Shown here: positions 24,716-36,439 of the stretch, piece after piece
Layout: each line of letters begins with the position of its first letter
Numbering within the stretch: position 1 is the first letter of the stretch
Assembly (NCBI GenBank): GCA_964543235.1
Contig: CAZIXE010000016.1
Span: 8,001-72,000, forward strand
Direction of reading: 5' to 3'
Length of the DNA: 64,000 nt
Source: JANMMJ01 sp964543235
GTDB taxonomy: Bacteria; Pseudomonadota; Alphaproteobacteria; Rhizobiales; Aestuariivirgaceae
Position numbers and translations under genes: made by a program
The notes under the pieces: model-generated
Seen by the model: only the letters and a program-made list of their open reading frames with translations
What the model was told of the DNA's origin: nothing
Databases searched by the model: none

Positions 24716-26485
24716 CTATTGCAGCTCGCCGACCAGCGGCGTGGCGCGGCGGATGGTCACCCGGCGGTTTTCTTCCTCCGCTTCCGGGGTCTGGATGCGC
24801 AGGTAGCGCTCGCCATAACCGGCGGTCACGATGTTGCGCGGATCGATATCGTAGTAGGTGGTGAGCGCCTGCTTCACCGACTCGGCCCGGCGCCGCGACA
24901 GATCGAGGTTGTATTCGTCGGAGCCCACCGCGTCGGTGTGGCCTTCGACGAAGAACACTTCGCGCGGGTGGGCGGTGAGCACCTTCTCGATGATCTCGCC
25001 CACCCGGTCGAGGTCTTCCAGAGCCTCCTCGCGCACGAAATCCTCGTTGAAGCCGAACTTGATCGTGTCGATCTCAATCGCCGGCATGGTCTCGCGCACC
25101 TCGCGGTTGGCCCGCACCTCCTCGACCGTATAGCGCCGCGGCGGCGGGGCGACCGGTGCGGCCACCAGATAGCGCTCGATTTCATCGTCGTCGGCCTCGG
25201 CGAGATAGATCGGACGCGGGCGGCCGCGCACGATATCGGGCGAGCCGAGATCGACGTTGATCGAGATGTTGAGCTCGCCGCTGGCGCGCCGCTTGCGCCA
25301 CTCGTCACGGCGCTTGTCGCGATCGGCAATGGCCCGGCGGCGCAGCTCGGCGCGGTCGATCTCGTTGGCCTCCTTCCAGCGATTGCGTTCGGCGGCAGGA
25401 TAGCGCGTATCGACGATGGCGATCCGCCTGACCAGCACACGGCGTTCGAGCTCGCGGGTACTCAGCGTGGCGGCGCGCCGCGTGTCCTTCAGATAGAAGT
25501 CATCCGACTGCAACTCGCCGGCCTGTCCCTGGCCGGGTTGCTGCGTGCCGCTGCCCGGCTGCTGGCTGCCGGTGCCGGCCTGCTCGGCGGCCTTGCGGCG
25601 GCGGAACTCGGCGCGGTCCTTGGCGAGCTTCAGGCGCAACTGCTTGACCGTGGCCGCCGGCAGGGTTCCGCCGGCCAGCTGCACGCGCATGCTGCGCAGC
25701 CGGTTCTCGAGATCGGCGGTCGACAGGCTGGTGGCAGTGCGACCGTCGTCCAGGATTTTCTGGGCGGCCTGCTGCGCTTCATTGGCCGATGGCACGACCT
25801 GGCCTTGCTGCTGGGTCTCGCTGGAGGGCTGTTGCGTCTCGGCCGGCTGGCTCGGCGCCGCGGCCTGGCCGCTGGCCAGCTTTTCGAGTGCTGCGCGCAG
25901 TGCCTTCTGGCGGTCGCGAATTTTCGGGAATTCCGAGCGCGGCACCGCCGTATTGGCCAGGAGGTTGCGGCCGGTACGCAGGCTGTTGCGCAATTCCTTC
26001 TCGGAAAGCTTGCTGACATCGGCCGTCGCGGCCACATACTTCTCCACTTCGGCAGCGGCATTGCCGCCCTGCGCTGCCGTCTGCCCGGCCGCCGAGCCGC
26101 CCGACGGCGCGGATTCGGAGCCTCCGGCGGCGCTTTCCTCATCCTCCGCAGCGGCCTGCTGCTGTCCGGCCTGGTTCTTCGCCGCACGGCGCTTCTGGTT
26201 TTCCTGCCGGGCCGCCTGGGCCAGCTTGCGCAGTTGCTGGATCTGCGCCTTGGTCATGGACTTGTTGGCAAGCAGCGAACGGATTTGCGACAGGCGCTGG
26301 GTCAGCTCCTTGTCGGTCAGTTCCGTGAGCGGGCGCGTATCGCTGACCACCTTGTTGAACTTTTCGAGGGCTTCGGCGTCCTGCGCCTGGGCAACGACGA
26401 TCTCATTCTGTTGCGCCGACACCGGCGCCGCCATTCCTGACAGGACCGCCAGGGCCAGTCCGGTTGCCATGATTCGGGATTTCAT
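24716..26485 (-). CDS. OmpA-family protein with four internal helical repeats
   Basis: This 589-residue protein has a signal peptide (MKSRIMATG... ending at PVSAQ, about residue 24). Its middle contains four degenerate repeats of about 44 residues (roughly 56-100, 160-203, 254-297, 341-384). Each opens with L(S/T)xxEL-like and ends in a basic cluster, and the first three are followed by Gln/Ala/Ser-rich linkers. The C-terminal OmpA peptidoglycan-binding domain (about 465-589) is intact: GHTDAVGSDEYNLDLSRRRA. It should sit in the periplasm bound to peptidoglycan, possibly anchored to the outer membrane. The role of the repeats is unknown. ATG at 26485 is preferred over an upstream GTG. Confidence 0.85.
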   Translation of the reverse strand: MKSRIMATGLALAVLSGMAAPVSAQQNEIVVAQAQDAEALEKFNKVVSDTRPLTELTDKELTQRLSQIRSLLANKSMTKAQIQQLRKLAQAARQENQKRRAAKNQAGQQQAAAEDEESAAGGSESAPSGGSAAGQTAAQGGNAAAEVEKYVAATADVSKLSEKELRNSLRTGRNLLANTAVPRSEFPKIRDRQKALRAALEKLASGQAAAPSQPAETQQPSSETQQQGQVVPSANEAQQAAQKILDDGRTATSLSTADLENRLRSMRVQLAGGTLPAATVKQLRLKLAKDRAEFRRRKAAEQAGTGSQQPGSGTQQPGQGQAGELQSDDFYLKDTRRAATLSTRELERRVLVRRIAIVDTRYPAAERNRWKEANEIDRAELRRRAIADRDKRRDEWRKRRASGELNISINVDLGSPDIVRGRPRPIYLAEADDDEIERYLVAAPVAPPPRRYTVEEVRANREVRETMPAIEIDTIKFGFNEDFVREEALEDLDRVGEIIEKVLTAHPREVFFVEGHTDAVGSDEYNLDLSRRRAESVKQALTTYYDIDPRNIVTAGYGERYLRIQTPEAEEENRRVTIRRATPLVGELQ

Positions 26486-26640
26486 TCGCATCTCCACATT
26501 CAGGATTCGTGTTCCCTACCCCAAGGTCCGGCTAAATGGTCATCATTTGAGGCAAAAATGAGGGGCAGCGTGACAGTCTTTACGGCAATTCCGGCACGGT
26601 GCAGCCTCGTGCTGCCATGACTGTGAACGGGAGCTGACAA

Positions 26641-27024
26641 ATGCACGCCATAGAATACGCGGACGCGCCGCCAGCCGTCCGGGAAGTCTTCGACGACATC
26701 AAGGCCACGCGCCAGGTCGCGGACGTCAACAATTTCTGGAAATACCTGGCCCACGAGCCCCGGATGCTCCGGCATGTGTGGGCGAGCCTCAAGGAGATGA
26801 TGGCCGCCGGCGCGCTCGACCCGCTCACCAAGGAACTGATCTATGTGGCCGTATCGATCACCAACAACTGCGAATACTGTATTGCAAGCCACACGGCCGG
26901 CGCCAAGGCCAAGGGGGCGACCGATGCCCAGATCAACGAGCTCATTGCGGTGGTCGGCCTCGCCAACATGACCAACCGCTTGGCCAATGCCTACAAGGTA
27001 CCGGTCGACGACGCCTTCAGGTGA
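26641..27024 (+). CDS. Carboxymuconolactone decarboxylase/AhpD-like protein
   Basis: This 127-residue all-helical protein contains the AhpD core CEYCIASH, a CxxC followed by His that in alkylhydroperoxidases forms the redox site. Annotation as gamma-carboxymuconolactone decarboxylase is a family label; the CxxC pair argues for a peroxidase or thiol-disulfide role. It starts at an ATG after ggagctgac and stands alone, with divergent and convergent neighbours. It may help against peroxides, but no peroxiredoxin partner is adjacent. Confidence 0.82.
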   Translation: MHAIEYADAPPAVREVFDDIKATRQVADVNNFWKYLAHEPRMLRHVWASLKEMMAAGALDPLTKELIYVAVSITNNCEYCIASHTAGAKAKGATDAQINELIAVVGLANMTNRLANAYKVPVDDAFR

Positions 27025-27046
27025 AAGGATGCGTCCCGGATTCCTG

Positions 27047-27790
27047 CTACAGGCGCCCGGCCTCGATGATGCGTTTGAGGAAGGCGCGGGTGCGCTCTTC
27101 ACGCGGATCGCCGAACAGCTGCTCGGGCGTCCCTTCTTCATGGACAATGCCGTCATAGAGGAAGCAGATTTTCGAGGCCACTTCACGGGCAAAGCCCATC
27201 TCGTGGGTCGCCAGCAGCATGGTCATGCCCTGTGCCGCGAGATCACGCACGATGTTGAGCACTTCCGAGACGAGTTCCGGATCGAGCGCCGAGGTGATCT
27301 CGTCGAGCAGCATCAGATGCGGCTCCATGGCGAGCGCGCGTACGATGGCCACGCGCTGCTGCTGGCCGCCTGACAGGCGGTCGGGATATTCGCGCGCCTT
27401 GGCTTCGAGGCCGATGCGCCGGAGCAGCGGCATGGCCCGCGCTTCCGCCTCCTCGCGCCCGAGCTTCAACACCTTGAGCGGCGCCAGCGTGACATTCTCC
27501 AGGACCGTCATGTGCGGAAACAGGTTGAAGCTCTGGAACACGATGCCGACCCTCTGGCGCAGCTTGTCGACATCCACTCCCGGCCCCGACACCCGGTCGC
27601 CTTCGAGCAGGATCTCGCCGCCCTGGATGGCTTCGAGTCCATTGATGCAGCGGAGCAACGTTGACTTGCCGCAGCCGGACGGACCGATCAGGCAGACGAC
27701 CTGATGTTCGTCGACGGTCAGATTGATGCCGCGCAGCACGCGGATCGGGCCGAACTCCTTCTCCACATTCCTGATTTCGAGAAAGGCCAT
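27047..27790 (-). CDS. Polar amino-acid ABC transporter, ATP-binding protein
   Basis: This 247-residue ATPase is of the HisP/GlnQ class: GPSGCGKST (Walker A, about residue 36), LSGGQQQRVAIVRALA (signature), LMLLDEITSALD (Walker B/D-loop) and ATHEMGFAREV (switch). It powers import of an amino acid together with the permease and binding protein encoded upstream. It follows the permease gene by 2 bp on the minus strand, so the two are translated together. Confidence 0.92.
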   Translation of the reverse strand: MAFLEIRNVEKEFGPIRVLRGINLTVDEHQVVCLIGPSGCGKSTLLRCINGLEAIQGGEILLEGDRVSGPGVDVDKLRQRVGIVFQSFNLFPHMTVLENVTLAPLKVLKLGREEAEARAMPLLRRIGLEAKAREYPDRLSGGQQQRVAIVRALAMEPHLMLLDEITSALDPELVSEVLNIVRDLAAQGMTMLLATHEMGFAREVASKICFLYDGIVHEEGTPEQLFGDPREERTRAFLKRIIEAGRL

Positions 27791-27792
27791 GC

Positions 27793-28944
27793 TCAGCCCC
27801 CGGCCCGCATGCGGGCGTTGTCACGCTCGACCAGCTTGTCGACGAACCGCGCCTGCGGGATGGTGATCAGCACGAACAGGATCGCCACGATGGTCACGGC
27901 GGAGAGGTTGAAGGCATTGGCGGCGATGCCGCGCGAGGCGTTGAAGGCGTCGACGACGCCCAGGATCTGCACCAGCGCCGTATCCTTCTGCAGGCCGATG
28001 AAGTCGTTGAGGAGAGGTGCAACGACCCGGCGCACGGCCTGCGGCACCACCACATAGCGCATGGTCTGAAGGTAGGAGAGGCCGAGCGAGCGCGCCGCCG
28101 AAATCTGGCTCCAGTGAATGCTTTCGATGCCAGCCCGGTAGACTTCCGCCACATAGGCGCCATAGGTGAGGGTGAGCGCCAGGATGCACCACCAGACGAC
28201 CGGAATACGCGAGAGATCGCGCAGTTCCTGTACGCTCATGGTGCTGGTGTCATGGAAGAATCCGTAGAACCACGGGATGACGATCTCCGGCAGTCCGCTG
28301 GTGGGAATGCCAAAGCCGATCAGGTACAGCGTCACGATCGCCGGAAGCCCGCGGAAGACATCGCAATAGAGCGTGGCGAGCGCCCGCACCGGCCGGCCGG
28401 CCGGGCCCGGCATCAGGCGGGCCAGCACGACGAAAAGTCCCCAAACGAGAACCAGGATTTCCGCGACCACGAAGATGAAAATGTTGACGAACACGAACTT
28501 CTCGAACACCTGGAGCCACTTCTCGCTGATCAGCGGCAGGAGGAAGAAAGTGCGGCCCACGGCCGAGTTGTTCATGAAGATGAAGGCGGCGAAACCCAGC
28601 ACGAGCAGCGCGAAGACACCCCAGCCGAAGGTCAGTGCGAGCTTGTCACGCGCCGCGGCCGTATTGATCCGGACGCTCACGATGTCGTTGGACCCGAGCG
28701 CGGCAGCCGCCTTGCGGGCCAGCTGCAGGCCGCGGACGGCAGGCCAGAACACGAGTGCCACGGCCGCGATGGTGCCCCAATAGAGGATCTCGTGGATGGC
28801 GCTGGTGGCGCCCAATTCCGCCACCGAAGAGCGAACGAGATCCGTCGCTGCCACCGCGGCTGCAACGCAGAGGGCGGCAAACAGCAGCGCCGCGAAGGCG
28901 AGGCCATCGGCCGGCTTCGGAACATGCGATTTGGGAGGTGTCAT
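27793..28944 (-). CDS. Polar amino-acid ABC transporter, permease
   Basis: This 383-residue membrane protein has the HisMQ-type permease domain in its C-terminal half (LYCDVFRGLPAIVTL; the EAA loop around ISAARSLGLSYLQTMRYVV). It has about 130 extra N-terminal residues carrying additional membrane helices, so it is longer than the usual 220-residue subunit. No second permease is encoded here, so it probably works as a homodimer. The ATG at 28944 is taken as the start. Confidence 0.88.
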   Translation of the reverse strand: MTPPKSHVPKPADGLAFAALLFAALCVAAAVAATDLVRSSVAELGATSAIHEILYWGTIAAVALVFWPAVRGLQLARKAAAALGSNDIVSVRINTAAARDKLALTFGWGVFALLVLGFAAFIFMNNSAVGRTFFLLPLISEKWLQVFEKFVFVNIFIFVVAEILVLVWGLFVVLARLMPGPAGRPVRALATLYCDVFRGLPAIVTLYLIGFGIPTSGLPEIVIPWFYGFFHDTSTMSVQELRDLSRIPVVWWCILALTLTYGAYVAEVYRAGIESIHWSQISAARSLGLSYLQTMRYVVVPQAVRRVVAPLLNDFIGLQKDTALVQILGVVDAFNASRGIAANAFNLSAVTIVAILFVLITIPQARFVDKLVERDNARMRAGG

Positions 28945-29050
28945 TCCTGATGCCACCAATGTTCAGCTGCGGGCCGACACTGCGCCTGAACCTCTCGGCA
29001 CAAGTGCTGATGAGACGGCCCGGACCGCCCGGTCCGGACCGTCGCTGAGA

Positions 29051-29899
29051 TCAGGGATTGAAATACGGGACCGTGGCGGGATCCTTGCCCCAGCCGGCGG
29101 CGAGATACTTGGCGCCAAGCTTGGCCATGGTGCCGTCGTCGATCATCGACTGGATGATCTTGCTCACCGTTTCGTTGTTGGGATTGCCCTTCTGCATGAT
29201 GCCGCCATAGGTCTCGCCGGTCTTGTACTGCCCCACCACCTTGGACGTGCCGCCCGTCGCCGCTTCCTCGGCAAGCGTGATCGAGGTGTCGGTGATGGCG
29301 GCATCGATTTGTCCGGCGCGCAGTGCCGCGAACATTTCCGACTGATCGGCAAAGATCTGCGGATCCTTGATGCCGAGGACTTCCTGGGCGAATGTGGCAC
29401 CTGTCGTGCCCTGCTGGATGCCGATTTTGGCGGTCTTGATCGATTTCTCGTCGACCGGCGCATCGGCCTTGGCGAGCACGCCCATGTCGGAGTTGAAATA
29501 GGATGTGGTGAAGTCGAAGACCTTCTTGCGCTCGTCGGTGATCGAGGTCTGGGCGAAGCCCACGTCGTAGCCGGAAACCTGGTTGCCAATGAAGGCCTCC
29601 CAGGACGTGTTGATAACTTCCATCTTATCGTAACCGGCGCGCCAGGCAATTTCGGCGGACATACAGTATTCCATGCCGTCCTTGACATTTTCGACAGCAT
29701 CTCCGTTCCACCAGATCGGCGCAGGCAAGGATGTCAGGACGGTGAACTGACCGGCCTTGGCGGGATTGGCAATGGGGATCGATCCCTTCTGTCCCGACAA
29801 TTCGCAATTGCCGATCATGTCGGCCGCGCCGGCCGGTGCGGCCAGGCCCAGGCCCAGAAGAGCGGCAGCAGCCAGCAGATGTCGTTTGGAAAGCGCCAT
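29051..29899 (-). CDS. Amino-acid ABC transporter, periplasmic binding protein
   Basis: This 282-residue solute-binding protein (SBP_bac_3 family) has a clear signal peptide (MALSKRHLLAAAALLGLGLA, cleavage after PAGA). Motifs such as YDVGFAQTSITDERKKVFDF and an IGIQQGTTGATFAQ segment match periplasmic amino-acid receptors. It captures the substrate for the permease/ATPase pair just downstream (106 bp gap to the permease). The ligand is not predictable from sequence by eye. Confidence 0.9.
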   Translation of the reverse strand: MALSKRHLLAAAALLGLGLAAPAGAADMIGNCELSGQKGSIPIANPAKAGQFTVLTSLPAPIWWNGDAVENVKDGMEYCMSAEIAWRAGYDKMEVINTSWEAFIGNQVSGYDVGFAQTSITDERKKVFDFTTSYFNSDMGVLAKADAPVDEKSIKTAKIGIQQGTTGATFAQEVLGIKDPQIFADQSEMFAALRAGQIDAAITDTSITLAEEAATGGTSKVVGQYKTGETYGGIMQKGNPNNETVSKIIQSMIDDGTMAKLGAKYLAAGWGKDPATVPYFNP

Positions 29900-29989
29900 G
29901 ATTGAGTTTCTCCCTGTGGTTTTGGCGATGCTTCAGCATACACCCGACCGGGGGCCGCACCGCAAGGGGAGAAGCGCGAAAGGCGGCGC

Positions 29990-32701
29990 TCAGCCGGTCC
30001 AGCCGAGCCCGGCCGCGACGCAGTTCATGGTCATCAGGAGCGGCATCATCAGGCTGTCGCTGCCACCGCCGCTGGCCCGCGTCTGCTGCAACAGCTCGAC
30101 CTGCCAGCGATTGGCCTGGTTGACCATGGGGCGGACCCGCTCGAAGCGCCGCCTGAGACCCTCGAAGCGCTCGCACAGCATGCTCTCCCCGGTGAGTTCG
30201 AGGATGGCACGGCTCGTGCGGCGATGCTCATGGCTGATGAGGGCATAAACTCGCTCCGCCGCCGCCCGGTCCGGAACCAGGCTGGCATATTGCTCGGCCA
30301 CCGCCATGTCGGCGAGATAGAGCGACTTCTCCACCTCGTCGACGGCGAGGCGGAACCCGCGTGAGCGCGTGTACATGTCGCGCAGCAGCTTGAGCCCGGC
30401 CGGCCCCCGCGGCACCAGAAAGTCGTCGAATGCGTAGCCGAGACCGAACCAGCCGGTCAGCAGGTGGCGGTTCTGGCTCCAGGCAAACACCCAGGGAATG
30501 GCGCGCAGGTCGGCAATTCCCTTGGCGCCGAAGCGCCGGGTGGGCCGCGAGCCGAGCTTCAGGTTGGCGAGTTCCTCGACCGGCGAAGCCCACTGGAAAT
30601 AGGTAATCAGATCAGGATCTTCGGCGAGCTTCCGGTAATGGCGGAAGGAACTGCTGGCAATTGCCTCGACGGCTTCCTGATGCTCGGGAACGATCTTCAG
30701 TTCGGGTTCATCGACCGACTTCAGCGTATGCACGAACACGCTGGCAGCGAGGACCTCGAGATTGTAGAGCGCGGTGCCGCGGTTGGCGAATTTGGAGGAC
30801 ACCACTTCGCCCTGTTCGGTCACGCGCATGCGGCCGCCGATCGTGCCGGCCGGCTGGGCGGCGATGGCGCGGCCGGTGGGGGCGCCGCCGCGGCTCACCG
30901 AACCGCCGCGGCCGTGAAAGAAACTGATCGCGATGCCGGCCTCGCGGCCCACCCGGATCAGCCGGCGCTGCGCCTCGAAGAGCTCGAAACTGGCACAGAA
31001 GAAGCCACCGTCCTTGTTGGAATCGGAGTAGCCCAACATGATCTCCTGGCGTCCGCCTCCGGCCGCCACCGACCCCTTGACGACAGGGGCCCTGAGCAGT
31101 TCGGTCATGATGGCCGGGGCGCGCCGCAAGTCGTCGATGGTTTCAAACAGCGGCACAATCCGCAGGCGGCACACCTCCCGGCTGGTCTCATCCGCGAACA
31201 GCCCGCAATACTTGGCGAGCAGATAGAGACCCAGCACGTCACTGGCCTGCTGCGTCATCGACAGGATGAAGGTGCCGATGGCATCCGGATCCGGTCCTTC
31301 GATGGTCTCGCGCACCAGTTCCAGCAGGCCCAGCAGCTCATCCGCCTCTTGCGAAAGCCCGCGGAACTTCGGGAGGAAACCCAGCGGCTTTGCAAGTTCG
31401 GCGTCGATCCACTGCGCCCAGGCCGCGCTGCCCGGTGCGGGCGGCGGCTCGGTCGCCACCGGGTTCATCTTGTGCCAGATCTCGGTCAGCACCCGGTTGA
31501 TGACCGTCGTGTTCTGGCGCAGGTCGAGGCTCACCGTCCGGAAGCCGAAGACTTCGACCTCCCAGCGCACCGGCCGGACCAGGCTTGCGGCAATCGACGC
31601 CACCTGCATGTCCGCCAGCGCCATTTCGGCGCCCAGCAGTTCGTCTGCAAGTTCGGCGACATTGGCAAACGGCGTGGCGCCGCCGGTGCCGCTGACCGTC
31701 GCCGCCAACCTGGCGCGCAGGAGCGTGAAGAACTGGCGGAAGGGCTCGGCGGCGTTGCGCTCGGCGAGCTTCCCGGCATCCTCGACCAGGGCCAGCTGCG
31801 CCGCCACCCTGTCGAGAAAGCTCTGCGGGATTGCCATCTCATGGGCGCTGATCGAGACCAGCCTGGCCAGTTCCTCGAGACGATGATCGAGCCGTTCGAC
31901 CGCGGCCTTGCGGTTCTCGGCAAGCGCCGCCCGCGTCACGTCGACGGTGACGAAAGGATTGCCGTCGCGGTCGCCGCCGATCCAAGACGAGAACCGCAGC
32001 GGCGGCCTGACGCGGGCCGGAAGCTCGGGAAAGTGGCGCTGCACGGCGGCTTCCAGCAGGTCGCACACTGCCACGGTGCGGTCGTAGAGTGCTTCGCGGA
32101 AGAAATGCAGACCCCAGTGGATTTCCTGTTCGACGGTTGGCTTTGCCAGGCGGATTTCGCCGGTCATCCACAACAGGTCGATCTCATTGCGCAGCGCCTT
32201 GAGCAGGGCCTGGCGCTCGCGCGGTGTCCAGCGCGGACTTTCGAGCTCATAGAGCTTGAGATAGATGCGCCGATGGATTTCCAGCACCGTTACCCGCTTG
32301 GCTTCGGTGGGATGGGCCGTGATGGTCGGCTGCACATCGACGCTGTCGAGCGCCTTCTGCACCGCCTCCTCGGTCACGTTGGCGGCCGCCACCACCGCGA
32401 AGGCGTTCGAAAACGAGCCCGTCACCTGGTCCGGCCCGCCCTGCGCCTCGAGGCGGCGCCGGGCCCGCATGGCGGCATTCTCCTCGGCGATGTTCAGCAG
32501 CTGCAACCAGATGCCGATCACTTGCAGCGCATGCTCGATGAGGTCGGGCGGGATGGTTTCCGCAGATTCCGGTTCATCGATGATGGCCAGGACCCGCGGC
32601 TCGCGCACCTTGATGACCTGGCGGAGCAGGTCGCGCAGCATCGAGGTGATTTCGTCGATGTAGTTGCCATCGACATGGGCAATGTGCACAGGCTTGTTCA
32701 C
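29990..32701 (-). CDS. ppc: Phosphoenolpyruvate carboxylase
   Basis: This 903-residue anaplerotic enzyme makes oxaloacetate from PEP and bicarbonate. Catalytic regions are intact: TITAHPTEAKR with the key His, GGDRDGNPFV, GYSDSNKDGGFF and FHGRGGSVSRGG. The C-terminus ends TMNCVAAGLGWTG rather than the usual ...AAGLRNTG; the final Thr-Gly is kept. Length fits the bacterial type. It is monocistronic and divergent from the ABC-F gene. A perfect 12-bp palindrome lies 37 bp before its start. Confidence 0.95.
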   Translation of the reverse strand: MNKPVHIAHVDGNYIDEITSMLRDLLRQVIKVREPRVLAIIDEPESAETIPPDLIEHALQVIGIWLQLLNIAEENAAMRARRRLEAQGGPDQVTGSFSNAFAVVAAANVTEEAVQKALDSVDVQPTITAHPTEAKRVTVLEIHRRIYLKLYELESPRWTPRERQALLKALRNEIDLLWMTGEIRLAKPTVEQEIHWGLHFFREALYDRTVAVCDLLEAAVQRHFPELPARVRPPLRFSSWIGGDRDGNPFVTVDVTRAALAENRKAAVERLDHRLEELARLVSISAHEMAIPQSFLDRVAAQLALVEDAGKLAERNAAEPFRQFFTLLRARLAATVSGTGGATPFANVAELADELLGAEMALADMQVASIAASLVRPVRWEVEVFGFRTVSLDLRQNTTVINRVLTEIWHKMNPVATEPPPAPGSAAWAQWIDAELAKPLGFLPKFRGLSQEADELLGLLELVRETIEGPDPDAIGTFILSMTQQASDVLGLYLLAKYCGLFADETSREVCRLRIVPLFETIDDLRRAPAIMTELLRAPVVKGSVAAGGGRQEIMLGYSDSNKDGGFFCASFELFEAQRRLIRVGREAGIAISFFHGRGGSVSRGGAPTGRAIAAQPAGTIGGRMRVTEQGEVVSSKFANRGTALYNLEVLAASVFVHTLKSVDEPELKIVPEHQEAVEAIASSSFRHYRKLAEDPDLITYFQWASPVEELANLKLGSRPTRRFGAKGIADLRAIPWVFAWSQNRHLLTGWFGLGYAFDDFLVPRGPAGLKLLRDMYTRSRGFRLAVDEVEKSLYLADMAVAEQYASLVPDRAAAERVYALISHEHRRTSRAILELTGESMLCERFEGLRRRFERVRPMVNQANRWQVELLQQTRASGGGSDSLMMPLLMTMNCVAAGLGWTG

Positions 32702-32737
32702 CGACCGCTATCCCTGACGAGCGCCCTTCACCTTCTA

Positions 32738-32749
32738 CACAAATTTGTG
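32738..32749. promoter_or_regulatory. CACAAATTTGTG palindrome in the ppc/ABC-F divergent promoter region
   Basis: A perfect 12-bp palindrome 37 bp upstream of the ppc start codon and about 110 bp before the ABC-F gene. Its position fits an operator for ppc. The cognate regulator is unknown. Confidence 0.3.
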
Positions 32750-32858
32750 CAGCGCAGCATGCCCGCTGTCAACGGCCAAATCCGCGCACAGGCGCCCCTG
32801 CAATCGTCACGGGGAATTGCCCGATTGCCGCAACCGGGCGCGCAGTCTATGCAGCACC

Positions 32859-34714
<1,856 letters not shown>

Positions 34715-34718
<4 letters not shown>

Positions 34719-35893
34719 AGCAGCGACATCCCTCGGCAGCACAGCGCCTGCTCGACTTCATCCATCACGAGGCGACTGCCGGCTTCATCCTGGTGGCAGC
34801 AGCGGCCCTCGCCATGGTCTTCGCCAACACGGCGCTGCAGCCTTTCAGCGATAGCTTTCTGGCAACGCCGGTCAGCGTCCGGGCGGGCGATTTCGCCATC
34901 GCCAAGCCGCTCATCCTGTGGATCAACGACGGCCTCATGGCGGTGTTCTTTTTTCTCGTCGGGCTCGAAATCAAGCGCGAAGTGCTCGAAGGCAATCTGT
35001 CCGACCGCGAACAGATCGTGCTCCCCACCGTCGCTGCAGTCGGCGGCATGGTCATGCCGGCGCTCATCTACAGCCTCATCAACATCAACAATCCGGAACT
35101 GCTGCGCGGCTGGGCCATCCCGGCGGCGACTGACATTGCCTTTGCCCTCGGTGCCCTGGCCATTGCCGGCAGCCGGGTTCCAACCACACTCAAAGTCTTC
35201 CTGCTGACGCTCGCGACGCTCGACGATCTCGGCGCCATTATTGTCATCGCATTGTTCTACACATCAAATCTGTCGCTGCTGTCGCTTGCCGGTGCCGGCG
35301 GCGGCATCATTGCGCTCGTTCTGCTCAACCGCTTCAACGTCACGCGCATCGCCCCATACTTGTTCGTCGGCGTCGTGGTGTGGGTCTTTGTCCTCAAGTC
35401 GGGCATCCACGCCACGCTGGCCGGCGTTGCCGTGGCCCTGACCATTCCGCTCAACCGTCGCGACGGCTCCAGCCTCATTCATGATCTCGAAGAGGGCCTG
35501 CACCCATACGTGAAGTTCTTCATCCTGCCGCTTTTTGCATTTGCCAATGCCGGCGTTTCCTTTGCCGGCCTCAGCCTGTCCGCCGTGCTGGAGCCACTGG
35601 CGCTTGGCATCGCCGCCGGCCTGGTGCTCGGCAAGCCGCTCGGCATTGTCGGCGCGGTTGTGCTGGCCGTCGGCATGGGCCTCGCGCAGCTGCCGGCCGG
35701 CACCACCTGGCGCCACATTGTGGGCGCCTCCTGTCTGGCGGGAATCGGCTTCACCATGAGCCTGTTCATCGGTGTGCTGGCCTTCGATGCCGACTGGCAT
35801 GTTTCGCAGGTGCGAATCGGCGTCATCGTCGGATCGCTGGTATCGACGATGCTGGGCCTCGCCCTGCTCCTTGCGGCGCCGGCACGGCGCTGA
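34715..35893 (+). CDS. nhaA: Na+/H+ antiporter NhaA
   Basis: This 392-residue inner-membrane antiporter has the family marks GLEIKREVLEGNL, ATDIAFALGAL and LDDLGAIIVIALFY, which carries the paired aspartates of the ion-binding site, with LPLFAFANAGV later. It exchanges external protons for internal sodium or lithium. The start ATG at 34715 overlaps the ABC-F stop by 4 bp, so translation is probably coupled. The pairing with ABC-F has no obvious functional meaning. Confidence 0.95.
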
Positions 35894-35900
35894 GTGTGGT

Positions 35901-36356
35901 TCATCCCGCCGCCTTGTTGACCCACCTGCCGGCTTCGTCCTGCTGCCAGTACGATATCGCGTGGTTTTCCGCTCTGGCCCACTTCCACTGTTCGCGCGCC
36001 GTGGCAACCGCATCGGCGTCGTCACCGTTGAACATGACCACCACGCGGACAAAGCTGCCCGCATCGTCGATCGGTGCGCCGCCCAGCGCGAAGTACACAT
36101 CGGCGGCATTGGGATTGCCGGCTTCGCTGGTCAGCCACACCGGATGGGCGGCCGGATTGCCGTCGCTTCTGGTTCCGTGCGGAAGAAACGATTCCTCGGC
36201 ATAGGTCCACAGCAGCGTGGCCAGCGCCTCGGCGCGCTCGTCCGACTCGGTCCGGATGAGGGCCCGCCAGCCCCGCGCCAGCGACCGTTCGACAAGAGAA
36301 GGCAGAACCTTCTCCACGGGCTGGTGTTCGAGGTGGTAGAAGAGAACTTCGGTCAT
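35901..36356 (-). CDS. holC: DNA polymerase III chi subunit
   Basis: This 151-residue protein matches HolC: it begins MTEVLFYHLEHQPVEKVLP with the central RALIRTESDERAEAL and WTYAEESFLPHG motifs. Chi links the clamp loader to single-stranded-DNA-binding protein. In alphaproteobacteria it usually sits beside pepA; here it follows pepA on the same strand with the small secreted-protein gene lying opposite between them. Confidence 0.9.
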   Translation of the reverse strand: MTEVLFYHLEHQPVEKVLPSLVERSLARGWRALIRTESDERAEALATLLWTYAEESFLPHGTRSDGNPAAHPVWLTSEAGNPNAADVYFALGGAPIDDAGSFVRVVVMFNGDDADAVATAREQWKWARAENHAISYWQQDEAGRWVNKAAG

Positions 36357-36439
36357 GGGCGGGTTACGGCGGGCTTTCAGAATCGGTCAGGTTTTGTTAG
36401 ATTATTCCTAGTAGTTACGGCTTCGAAAGGGGCTTCGTC

